Shown here piece after piece: positions 19,501 through 26,185 of a stretch of 64,000 nucleotides of DNA. Source of the DNA: WVYX01 sp039592335 (GTDB taxonomy: Bacteria; Gemmatimonadota; Gemmatimonadetes; Gemmatimonadales; GWC2-71-9); assembly GCA_039592335.1 (NCBI GenBank), contig JBDHBX010000004.1:62001-126000 (forward strand), given 5' to 3'. Below the pieces are notes generated by a model that was given only the letters and a program-made list of their open reading frames with translations, did not search any database and was not told where the DNA came from. The first letter of the stretch is position 1. Each line of letters begins with the position of its first letter. The translations under genes were made by a program, and so were the position numbers.

Positions 19501-19825
19501 CTGGATGTTCCGTCAGGCGGATCTCGGGCCGTTGATCGGGCAGCGTACGTGGGGTGGCGTGATCGGCTACAGCCCGCACGGCTCCCTCATCGACGGTGGG
19601 AGCGTATTCGTGCCGCAGTACGGCGAGAACGGCGTGGACGGCTCCTGGATCATGGAGAACCACGGGGTGGAGCCGGATATTGAAGTGGCCAATACGCCCA
19701 CGTCCCTGGTGCAGGGCAGGGATCTGCAGCTCGACCGCGCCATCGCGGAGATCCTGCAGACAATCGAAGCCGAGCCGGTGGGCTTCCCGCAGCGTCCCGC
19801 GCCCCCGGTGAAGACCAAGCCGTAG
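16556..19825 (+). CDS. Tricorn-type S41 protease, secreted
   Basis: A 1089-residue protein with a signal peptide (to THAQ). N-terminal WD/TolB-like propellers occupy about 30-540 (repeats such as SPDGRWIAFTGQ, SPDGSKIAFISD, WSPNGGFLAF), with an acidic insert near 560. PDZ and S41 domains complete the protein. Tricorn catalytic elements are all present: TVSHAY (Ser750-His751), ETSASDGDIFPW (nucleophile Ser976 with Asp977) and HGVEPDIEV (Glu1039). The length is typical of tricorn proteases. They degrade peptides; the signal peptide places this copy outside the cytoplasm. A terminator hairpin follows. Confidence 0.92.
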   Translation: MIKALSRSLRLALAAALILPTITHAQTKLLRFPDVHGDQVVFSYGGDLWLAPATGGSATRLTAHPGQELFAKFSPDGRWIAFTGQYDGDEQVYVIPATGGVPKQLTYYPARGPLAPRWGYDNQVYGWTPDGSAVLFRSLRDNWDIGDPRLFTVSYEGGLPTALPMRVSGAGALSPDGRQVVYSPLFRDFRAWKRYQGGWAQDLWIFDLASNDAEQITDHVRADRDPMWVGDKIYFTSDRDGTLNLYSYDPATRQTSQLTQSSTWDVRWPSDDGMGRIVYELDGELNIYDITGATSTKISITVPDDGVAMRPSRVSAARNIEGWALSPKGERALFVARGDVFTAPIEKGPTRNLTNSSNAHDKHARWSPDGSKIAFISDMSGEEELYWINQDGSGAPVQLTTNGAATGMRYAPEWSPDGKYLVSSDKEGRIWLIEVESQRATEIANQPQGQRTDYTWSPNGGFLAFTLSDPSGFNSIYVYSVAERQLRRVTGEYFNEFSPAWGAGGDYLYYVADRAFAPQIGSFEFNYAVDRESGIYALALRGDVEHPFPPESDEVSLEEEEEEKDDEEAEGYIAIEFDGLAERVVRVPVEDDNYFGLAAIEGHLVYVRGTPFYYGRSPDIDTDLKIYSLKDRKESTLAADINGGAISQDGKKALIRHGQSFKLYDVKPNGGDGKTVSTAGLMVDRIPAQEWEQIFHEVWRRFRDWFYVENMHGYDWEALREQYVQQLEHVAHRSDLNYVLGEMIAELTVSHAYIAGGDWEAPDRARVALLGARFELDESSGRYRIAQIYRGQNDEERYRVPVTELGVNASVGDYILAIDGQDLMAPENPYRLLRHKAGHPVTLTVNSRPNTDGVREVTVNPRTNENSLRYFTWVAEKRDYVTQQTDGRVGYLHLPDMGSDGIREFIKWYYGQIRKEGLIVDVRGNGGGNVSQMVIDRLRRDLLGLSFNRTFEWPSTYPGSVFLGHMVALINETSASDGDIFPWMFRQADLGPLIGQRTWGGVIGYSPHGSLIDGGSVFVPQYGENGVDGSWIMENHGVEPDIEVANTPTSLVQGRDLQLDRAIAEILQTIEAEPVGFPQRPAPPVKTKP

Positions 19826-19848
19826 GCCGTCGCGCTGCGCGCACACAA

Positions 19849-19885
19849 AGGGCGGATGGTCTCGTAGCAACGGGCCATCCGCCCT
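19849..19885 (+). terminator. Terminator hairpin after the tricorn protease
   Basis: GGGCGGATGG at 19850-19859 pairs with CCATCCGCCC at 19875-19884, and a flanking A-T pair gives 11 bp with a 15-nt loop. It begins 24 nt after the stop. The next gene starts 18 nt beyond the hairpin, and the stretch TAGCTTTAGG in between could be its -10 region. Confidence 0.65.
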
Positions 19886-19902
19886 GGTAGCTTTAGGCCT
19901 CC

Positions 19903-21702
19903 ATGCCACTCTTCCTGCTCCAGGGATTGGACCTGACCGTCCCCGCCAGCGCGACGTCCGAGCTGGCGGCGGCGTTTCTGCAGACGGCGATCACGCTGGG
20001 CCTGGTGCTGGTTTGCGCCTTTCTGTATCAGCGGTATCGCAAGCCGTACTTCGGCTGGCTGGCCTTGGCGTGGGCGCTGTACGCGGTGCGCCTCGGTGCG
20101 ATCCTCTGCTTCGTGCTCATGTCCGCGCCGGTGTGGCTCTACTGGCACCAGGTGATCACGGGATGGACGGCGCTGGCATTGCTGTGGGCGGCCCTCGTGT
20201 TCTCGCAAGGGCTGCGCTGGCGCCATTGGTACTGGGCGCTGGTGCTGTTCCCGCCGCTGTGGTCGTACGTGGCGATCTACCGGTTGGACAACTTCCTGCT
20301 GGCCGCCGGACCCGCGGTGCTGTTTCTCAGCGCGGCGACGCTGTGGACCGGCTGGGTGTTCCTACGCTATCACCTGCTGGTCAAGTCTGCCGGGGCGGTG
20401 GTGCTGGCCGTGGCGCTCTTCCTGTGGAGCCTGCACCACCTCGACTACCCCTGGCTGCGGGCGCGCGGCGTGTGGAACCCGTGGGGGTACTACCTGGACA
20501 TCGTGTTCGAGCTGGCGCTGGGCGTGGGGATCTTGCTGCTGGTGCTGGAGGACGTGCGTCGCGGCCTCGGTACGCTCTCGGCGATTTCGAGCGACCTGCA
20601 GCGGGCCGAGCGCGGCGATGAGGTGCTGGGGCGGCTGCTGGAGCGCCCGCTGACCCTGCCGGGCGTGCGGGGCAGCGCCATGTACCTGCTGCAGAACGGG
20701 GAAGGCCGGCTCGCTGCGGGGGCGGGACTCTGTGCGGCATGGCCCAGGGAGAAGCCGGCGGGTGCCGCCGCGCTGGCCGTGTCGCAGACCGTGGCCACGC
20801 AACGCCCGGAGTTCGTGCGGGATGATACCCCCAGGCGAGCGCGACGGGACGGGTGGTACGCGTACGCAGCGGCACTTCCCATCTTCAAGGAAGCCAGCGT
20901 CGCGGGGGCATTCCTCATCGTGGGCGACGCACGCGATCCGTTCGCCGCGCTGGACGACCGCTTTCTCGTGGCGCTGGGTCAGCAGATGGGAGCGGCCCTG
21001 GAGAGCGCGGATCTCTACCAGCGTCTGGCGGAGCGCAGTCGCGAGTTGGAGCGGCTCGCCGCCCGCATGGTGCAACAGCACGAGGAGGAGCGCCACCGTC
21101 TCTCCCGCGAGCTGCACGACGAGACCGGGCAGGTGTTCTCGGCGGTGCGCCTCAAGCTCGGCGTGATGCAGGAGTCGGCAGGCGAGGAAGATGCCAGGCG
21201 GCTCGACGACGCTCTGGCCCTCATGGATAAGGGAATCCGCAGCATTCGCAATGTCACCAACGATCTGCGGCCGTCGCTGCTCGACGATCTCGGTCTGCTG
21301 CCGGCGCTGCGGGCGCTGGTGCACGACTTCGGCGAGCAGAGTGGCCTGTACACGCGCGTGTCCGCGCCGGAGGAACTGCCGGATCTGAGCAACGAGGCCG
21401 AGGTGGCGCTGTTCCGCGCGCTGCAGGAAGGTCTCTCCAACGCGGCGCGGCACGCCGAGGCACAGTCGGTCACGGTACGCCTGAGCCTCGACGCGGGCCG
21501 CCTGGTGTTGAGCGTGCAGGACGACGGCCGGGGGCCGCCGCGCGAGGGACCGCAGGAGCTGGAGCGGCGGGGGCACATGGGTCTGGCCGGCATGCGAGAG
21601 CGCATCAACGCGCTGGGTGGGTCCGTGGCGCTGCGTGGCGCATCGGGCGAGGGCGTGGAGCTCGAGGTGCGCATCCCACTCGGCGGGGAAGGGACCGGAT
21701 GA
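19903..21702 (+). CDS. NarX/DegS-type sensor histidine kinase with membrane sensor and GAF domain
   Basis: A 599-residue protein. Seven or so membrane helices (about 20-215) form the sensor. A GAF-like domain spans about 240-370. HisKA_3 follows with EERHRLSRELHDETGQ (phospho-acceptor His405), and the HATPase domain carries EGLSNAARHA (N-box near 511) and DDGRGPP (G-box near 540). Kinases of this class phosphorylate LuxR-type regulators, and the downstream gene encodes one, overlapping by 4 nt (ATGA). The signal sensed is unknown. The start ATG is close behind the terminator, so the mRNA leader may be very short. Confidence 0.9.
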   Translation: MPLFLLQGLDLTVPASATSELAAAFLQTAITLGLVLVCAFLYQRYRKPYFGWLALAWALYAVRLGAILCFVLMSAPVWLYWHQVITGWTALALLWAALVFSQGLRWRHWYWALVLFPPLWSYVAIYRLDNFLLAAGPAVLFLSAATLWTGWVFLRYHLLVKSAGAVVLAVALFLWSLHHLDYPWLRARGVWNPWGYYLDIVFELALGVGILLLVLEDVRRGLGTLSAISSDLQRAERGDEVLGRLLERPLTLPGVRGSAMYLLQNGEGRLAAGAGLCAAWPREKPAGAAALAVSQTVATQRPEFVRDDTPRRARRDGWYAYAAALPIFKEASVAGAFLIVGDARDPFAALDDRFLVALGQQMGAALESADLYQRLAERSRELERLAARMVQQHEEERHRLSRELHDETGQVFSAVRLKLGVMQESAGEEDARRLDDALALMDKGIRSIRNVTNDLRPSLLDDLGLLPALRALVHDFGEQSGLYTRVSAPEELPDLSNEAEVALFRALQEGLSNAARHAEAQSVTVRLSLDAGRLVLSVQDDGRGPPREGPQELERRGHMGLAGMRERINALGGSVALRGASGEGVELEVRIPLGGEGTG

Positions 21703-22358
21703 GTGCGGAGCTGATCCGCGTGCTCGTGGTGGATGACCACGCGGTGGTGCGTGAGGGCATCCGCAGCGTGCTGGAGGGCACCCCCGGATTCGAGGTCGTG
21801 GGTGAGGCAGGGGACGGCGCCGAGGCCATGGTCCTGGCTGAGCAGCACGAGCCCGACGTGGTGCTGCTGGACGTGACCATGCCGGGGCAGTCTGGCCTCC
21901 AGGTCGCCGGGCGGCTGCGACAGCGCCTTCCGTCCACCCGGGTGCTCATCCTCAGCATGCACGACCGCACCGAGTACGTGCTGGAGGCGGTCCGTGCGGG
22001 CGCCAGCGGCTACCTGCTCAAGGATGCAGGACCGGCAGAGGTGCGAAAGGCGGTGCGCACGGTGCAGCAGGGTGACGCCTACTTCGCGCCGGCCGTGGTC
22101 CAGAAGCTGAGCGCGGCGCTGCGGGGGGAGCTGGAGGAGGAGCAGCGGCGGGGCAACCTGGGATTGCTGACGCCGCGGGAGCGCGAAGTGCTGACCCTCG
22201 TCGCCGACGGACGCACCAACAAGGAGATCGCTGGCGAGCTGGGCATCAGCCCCCGTACCGTGGAGACCCACCGCGAGAGCCTGATGCGCAAGCTCCGCAT
22301 CCACACTGTGGCCGGACTCACCCGGTTCGCCATCGAGGCGGGGCTGATCAGCGATTAG
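21699..22358 (+). CDS. NarL/LuxR-type response regulator
   Basis: A 219-residue protein. The receiver domain (1-125) has VVDDHAVVREG, phospho-acceptor Asp58 in VVLLDVTMPG, and the conserved Lys in GYLLKDAG. The LuxR HTH at about 150-215 contains LTPREREVLTLVADGRTNKEIA and SPRTVETHRESLMRKL. It is the cognate partner of the overlapping kinase gene. Its target genes are unknown. The 213-nt region before the downstream TonB receptor gene is a plausible target because it contains inverted repeats. Confidence 0.93.
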   Translation: MSAELIRVLVVDDHAVVREGIRSVLEGTPGFEVVGEAGDGAEAMVLAEQHEPDVVLLDVTMPGQSGLQVAGRLRQRLPSTRVLILSMHDRTEYVLEAVRAGASGYLLKDAGPAEVRKAVRTVQQGDAYFAPAVVQKLSAALRGELEEEQRRGNLGLLTPREREVLTLVADGRTNKEIAGELGISPRTVETHRESLMRKLRIHTVAGLTRFAIEAGLISD

Positions 22359-22488
22359 GCACGCCTAAACGCCCGCGAGACTGCAAGAAGGAGTACTCCG
22401 TAGTTCCCCGGAGGGCCTCTCCGTAAAAGTCCGAATTACCTCACCTTGGGCCATCGCCCATAATTCTGCTCGGAGATTAGTACCCGGT

Positions 22489-22528
22489 CCGGAGCGGTGG
22501 CGCCCCCCTCCCCTAGCTGCCGCTCCGG
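22489..22528 (+). promoter_or_regulatory. Inverted repeat in the leader of the TonB receptor gene
   Basis: CCGGAGCGG at 22489-22497 pairs with CCGCTCCGG at 22520-22528, giving 9 bp around a 22-nt C-rich loop, 43 nt before the ATG. It could be a terminator for the regulator gene, an operator or an mRNA leader structure. The sequence does not decide among these. Confidence 0.4.
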
Positions 22529-22571
22529 TCGGTCATTCTGGCCCAACCACTGCACCGCCGGAGGTGGTGTG

Positions 22572-24755
22572 ATGCTTATCCGACGTTCGCTCTTCGCAGG
22601 TTTCGCTTTCCTCACCCTCATCGCCACGCCGTCGTTCGCGCAGCAATCCCAGGCACCCGGCCAGCAGCCGGATACCGCGGCGCGCAACCGGGAGAACCCC
22701 GTTCGCCTCACGCCGGTGGCGGTCACCGCCACCCGCAGCGAGAAGGACGTGTTCCTCACGCCCTCGGCCGTCGGGATCATGGACGCCACCGATCTCTTGG
22801 AGCTGAAGCCCAACACGGCCGCCGATCTGTTTAGCCGGATGCCCGGGCTGGACGTTTCGGGGGTCGGTGCCAACCAGGTGCGGCCCAGTATACGCGGGCA
22901 GCGGGGCCAGCGGGTCCTGCTGATCCAGGACGGCCTGCGGCTCAACAACGCCCGGCGCCAGCAGGACTTCGGCGAGATCCCGGCCCTGGTGGACGTGGGC
23001 AAGATCGAGACGATCGAGGTCGTGCGGGGGCCGTCCTCGGTGCTGTACGGGACCGACGCCATCGGTGGCGTGGTCAACCTGCGCACCCGCAAGCCGCGGT
23101 ACGACGGGATCCACGGCTCGTTCGGCTTCCGCTACAGCGAATACGATACCCAGTCCAAGGGCGTGGCCACGGTCAACGGCCGGCTCGGCGACTTCTCGTT
23201 CCAGCTGATCGGGAGTGCGCGTCAGGCATCGGATTACTTCTCGCCGTCGGGAACCTACGGGGAGATCACGCTCGACAGCACCACCACCGTGCTCAACACC
23301 GGCACCGACGACCACAACGTCGAGGCGTATGCGGCATACGAGATCGCCGGACGCCACGAGGTGTGGGGCAAGTACGAGCGGTACCGGGCCGACACGTCTG
23401 GCTTCGGCTTGGTGGAGCCGGCGGAGTACACCGAGGAGACCACCCGCATCGACATCGTCTATCCGTTCCAGGACTTCGACAAGTTCACGGCGGGCTATCG
23501 GGGCAACCAGCTCGACATTCCCGTCGCCGACAACCTCGAGTTCATCGGGTATTTCCAGAACAACAACCGGCAGCTGAACAACAACATCACGGGCATTCCC
23601 ATGGGGCCGGGAGCCGAGCTGCAGTTCTTCACGGAGAACTACACCGACATCGAGACGTTCGGCGGCCGGTTGGAGGCCAAGAAGCTAGCCTGGGGTAGCG
23701 TCATGTGGACCTACGGCGTCGACTACTTCCGGGACAACTCCAAGAATGCCGACACCAGCGCGACGATCATACTGGGCTTCGGTCCCCCCATCGTCGACGT
23801 GGACAGCGTCGCCAACCTGCAGAACGCGACCTACGCGAGCGTGGGGGTGTTTGCGCAGGCCGATTGGCAGCTCACCGACCGGGCGTCGCTCATCCTGGGC
23901 GCGCGCTGGCAGGACGTGAACTCCAAGACGAAGCCGACGTCGGGGTACGCCGACTCGCTGTTGACTAGCGAATCCGACCAGACGATCGTGGCGGCCCTCA
24001 ACGCCATGTACAGCGTGCACGACAACGTCACGCTCATCGGGACGGTGGGGCGCGGCTTCCGCTCGCCCAACTTGGTGGAGCGGTTCTTCGCGGGGCCGAC
24101 CCCCGAGGGCAGCGGCTTCCAGGTGCGCAACGACAGCCTGCAGCCCGAGACGAGCCTCAACTTCGACATCGGCGCCCGGTTCAGGAGCCGCACGGTGTAC
24201 CTCGAGGGGTTCTTCTTCTACAACACGATTTTCGATGGCATCCGGATCGAGGCCACCGGCGACACGATCTCGGGCCTGCCGGCCTTCATGAACGTGAACG
24301 TGGACAAGCTGCGCTTCCTCGGCGTGGAGCTGGTCGGCGACGTGCTGCTTCCGGTTGGGTTCTCCGTCGGGGCGAACTACACGCACTTCGATACCAAAGA
24401 CGTGAACGACCCCGAGAATCCGGTGGGAGACACCTACACGAACAAGCTGCTGGCACACCTCCGCTGGGTGCACCCGAGCAGTCGGGTGTTCGCCGAGTAC
24501 GAGTTCCGCTGGAATGGCGAGCGGAAGGAGGCCTTCACCGGCACGGCGCCTCCGGTGGGTCCCGTGTTCCCGGCGTTCATGACCCACGCGGTGCGGGCCG
24601 GCTGGACCTTCTTCCAGCAAGGGCACATCAGCCAGCGGATCGGCGTGTCACTCACGAACCTCACGAACGAGCTGTACGCCGAGTTTGCCAACGCGTCGTT
24701 CTTCCGGCCGCAGCCGCGCCGCGGCCTGCTCGTCTCCTGGGACATGACGTTCTAG
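22572..24755 (+). CDS. TonB-dependent outer-membrane receptor
   Basis: A 727-residue protein with a signal peptide (to PSFAQQ). The plug domain runs from VAVTATRSEKDVF to VVNLRTRKP (about 45-180) with hallmark stretches VRPSIRGQRGQRVLLIQDG and VEVVRGPSSVLYGTDAIGG. The 22-strand barrel follows and contains GRGFRSPNLVERF near residue 500, which resembles the FRAP/NPNL segment of heme and hemoprotein receptors. It ends in LLVSWDMTF. The ligand is therefore possibly heme or a metal chelate, but this is tentative. It is downstream of the two-component system and 34 nt before a membrane-protein gene. Confidence 0.88.
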   Translation: MLIRRSLFAGFAFLTLIATPSFAQQSQAPGQQPDTAARNRENPVRLTPVAVTATRSEKDVFLTPSAVGIMDATDLLELKPNTAADLFSRMPGLDVSGVGANQVRPSIRGQRGQRVLLIQDGLRLNNARRQQDFGEIPALVDVGKIETIEVVRGPSSVLYGTDAIGGVVNLRTRKPRYDGIHGSFGFRYSEYDTQSKGVATVNGRLGDFSFQLIGSARQASDYFSPSGTYGEITLDSTTTVLNTGTDDHNVEAYAAYEIAGRHEVWGKYERYRADTSGFGLVEPAEYTEETTRIDIVYPFQDFDKFTAGYRGNQLDIPVADNLEFIGYFQNNNRQLNNNITGIPMGPGAELQFFTENYTDIETFGGRLEAKKLAWGSVMWTYGVDYFRDNSKNADTSATIILGFGPPIVDVDSVANLQNATYASVGVFAQADWQLTDRASLILGARWQDVNSKTKPTSGYADSLLTSESDQTIVAALNAMYSVHDNVTLIGTVGRGFRSPNLVERFFAGPTPEGSGFQVRNDSLQPETSLNFDIGARFRSRTVYLEGFFFYNTIFDGIRIEATGDTISGLPAFMNVNVDKLRFLGVELVGDVLLPVGFSVGANYTHFDTKDVNDPENPVGDTYTNKLLAHLRWVHPSSRVFAEYEFRWNGERKEAFTGTAPPVGPVFPAFMTHAVRAGWTFFQQGHISQRIGVSLTNLTNELYAEFANASFFRPQPRRGLLVSWDMTF

Positions 24756-24789
24756 CGGGAGCGAACCAACCGGAAAGGAGCAGCGCACC

Positions 24790-25515
24790 GTGCGAGAGCC
24801 CGTTCATTTCATCCCGATCGTGACCACGGTCATCGCGATTGCCTTCTCAATCGTGGTCTTCCGCCGCTATCGCGACCGGCGGGGCCCCCATCTGCTGTGG
24901 TGGTCCATCGGGCTCTTCTTCTTTGGTGTGGGAACCGGAACCGAAGCGGCGACCACGCTCTTCGGTTGGAACCCAGGCGTGTTCCGCGCCTGGTACATCG
25001 CCGGTGCGCTGCTGGGCGGGGCGCCGCTGGCGCAGGGAACGGTGTATCTGCTGTTGTCGCGCCGCACCGCCGACCGGCTGACGGTCGCCCTGCTGGCCGT
25101 GATGGCGGTGGCCGCCCTCTGCGTGCTGCTCACGCCGATCAACTATGCGCTGGTGGAGTCGCACCGGCTGTCCGGCCGCGTGATGGAGTGGCAGTGGGTG
25201 CGGGCCTTCAGCCCGTTCATCAACCTGTACGCCGCCATCTTCCTGATCGGGGGTGCGATCCTCTCGGCTATACGGTTCAGCCGCAAGAAAGGCACCTACC
25301 ACCGCATGGTGGGCAACATCCTGATCGCCGTGGGGGCCCTGCTCCCCGGGATCGGTGGGACGGCCACGCGCTTCGGGCACGTCGAAGTGCTCTACGTGAC
25401 CGAGTTTGCGGGCCTCATTCTGATCTGGTTGGGCTATCGATGGAACGTGCGCACGCCGGCGGCGCGAGGCGTGCAGCGCGCACCGGCGATGGTGGCCGCG
25501 TCGGAGGCGACCTGA
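24790..25515 (+). CDS. Seven-helix membrane protein of unknown function
   Basis: A 241-residue protein with seven hydrophobic segments (for example VTTVIAIAFSIVVF, LLWWSIGLFFFGVG, LTVALLAVMAVAALCVLL). Polar residues between helices include RRYRDRRG and RFSRKKGTYHRM. It starts at GTG with AAGGAG 10 nt upstream. Its position just after the TonB receptor suggests a shared transcript and perhaps a related uptake role, but no known permease motif is visible. A terminator follows. Confidence 0.65.
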   Translation: MREPVHFIPIVTTVIAIAFSIVVFRRYRDRRGPHLLWWSIGLFFFGVGTGTEAATTLFGWNPGVFRAWYIAGALLGGAPLAQGTVYLLLSRRTADRLTVALLAVMAVAALCVLLTPINYALVESHRLSGRVMEWQWVRAFSPFINLYAAIFLIGGAILSAIRFSRKKGTYHRMVGNILIAVGALLPGIGGTATRFGHVEVLYVTEFAGLILIWLGYRWNVRTPAARGVQRAPAMVAASEAT

Positions 25516-25556
25516 CGACCGACCCGATCGCCGGCGGCACCATCGCGACAAAGCAC

Positions 25557-25585
25557 GCGCGGGCGGTCGAGGTGACCGCCCGCGC
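25557..25585. terminator. Bidirectional terminator between convergent genes
   Basis: A 12-bp perfect stem: GCGCGGGCGGTC at 25557-25568 with GACCGCCCGCGC at 25574-25585, loop GAGGT. It sits between the stop at 25515 and the convergent stop at 25616. Confidence 0.7.
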
Positions 25586-25615
25586 TTCATATGGGGCAGA
25601 GTGGCCGGCCCCGCG

Positions 25616-26035
25616 TCAGCGCAGGAAGATGAGGTTGCTGCCGAGCAACCGGTTGGTCGCGCTCAGGACGGCCCGCACGGCGGCCCCGGCGGGGTTCCCG
25701 TCGATCACCGATGAGCCGACGACCCGCTGGGTGTGGTCGGAGAAGCGGCTGGCCAGGGACACCACCACGACCACCGTGTCAAAGGCCTTGATGGTCGTGA
25801 TGCCGAGGAGCTCGAGGTGCACTCGGCTGTCGACGGCGGCCTCCAGGGCCCGCGACGTCGCCTCGGCGGCACAGCGCAGGACCCCCACCTCCGAGCTCAC
25901 TCCCTCCGCGGTGCCCACGAATCGGTTGCCCTCGTCCCAGGCGAGCGTGACCTTGCTGCGGCAGCGGCCGCTCGGGAGCGTCTCGAGGTCGAGATCCTCG
26001 AACTTGACACGGGTATTGGAGTCGCTTGGGAGCAC
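25616..26035 (-). CDS. Small conserved cytoplasmic protein, possibly LeuA-dimerisation-like
   Basis: A 139-residue soluble protein starting at GTG. An alternating beta pattern (KVTLAWDEGNRFVGTAEG), a helix with Ala-rich AAEATSRALEAAV, VHLELLGITTIKAFDTVVVVVSLAS and a C-terminal NPAGAAVRAVLSATNRLLG resemble the two-layer fold of the LeuA allosteric domain as found in free-standing proteins. That resemblance is tentative. The minus-strand spacer holds TATCTT (26071-26076), a plausible -10. Its neighbours give no functional hint. Confidence 0.6.
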   Translation of the reverse strand: MLPSDSNTRVKFEDLDLETLPSGRCRSKVTLAWDEGNRFVGTAEGVSSEVGVLRCAAEATSRALEAAVDSRVHLELLGITTIKAFDTVVVVVSLASRFSDHTQRVVGSSVIDGNPAGAAVRAVLSATNRLLGSNLIFLR

Positions 26036-26185
26036 GGTCGTCGTCGGGCGCTAAGCTCAGAATTGAAACCAAGATAGCATTCTGGACGCGGCTGCGAAAC
26101 GCACCGGTCCCGCCCCGGCGGGCACGTCCCGCGCCGCGCCGGTGTTATGGACGGGAAGGCCCAAGGAGCCACAAGTTTGGGGGCA

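Noticed and set aside
22359..22571. Cobalamin riboswitch before the TonB receptor
   Set aside because: ACCACTGC at about 22547 resembles part of the B12 box, but the other conserved segments and the order of elements are missing.
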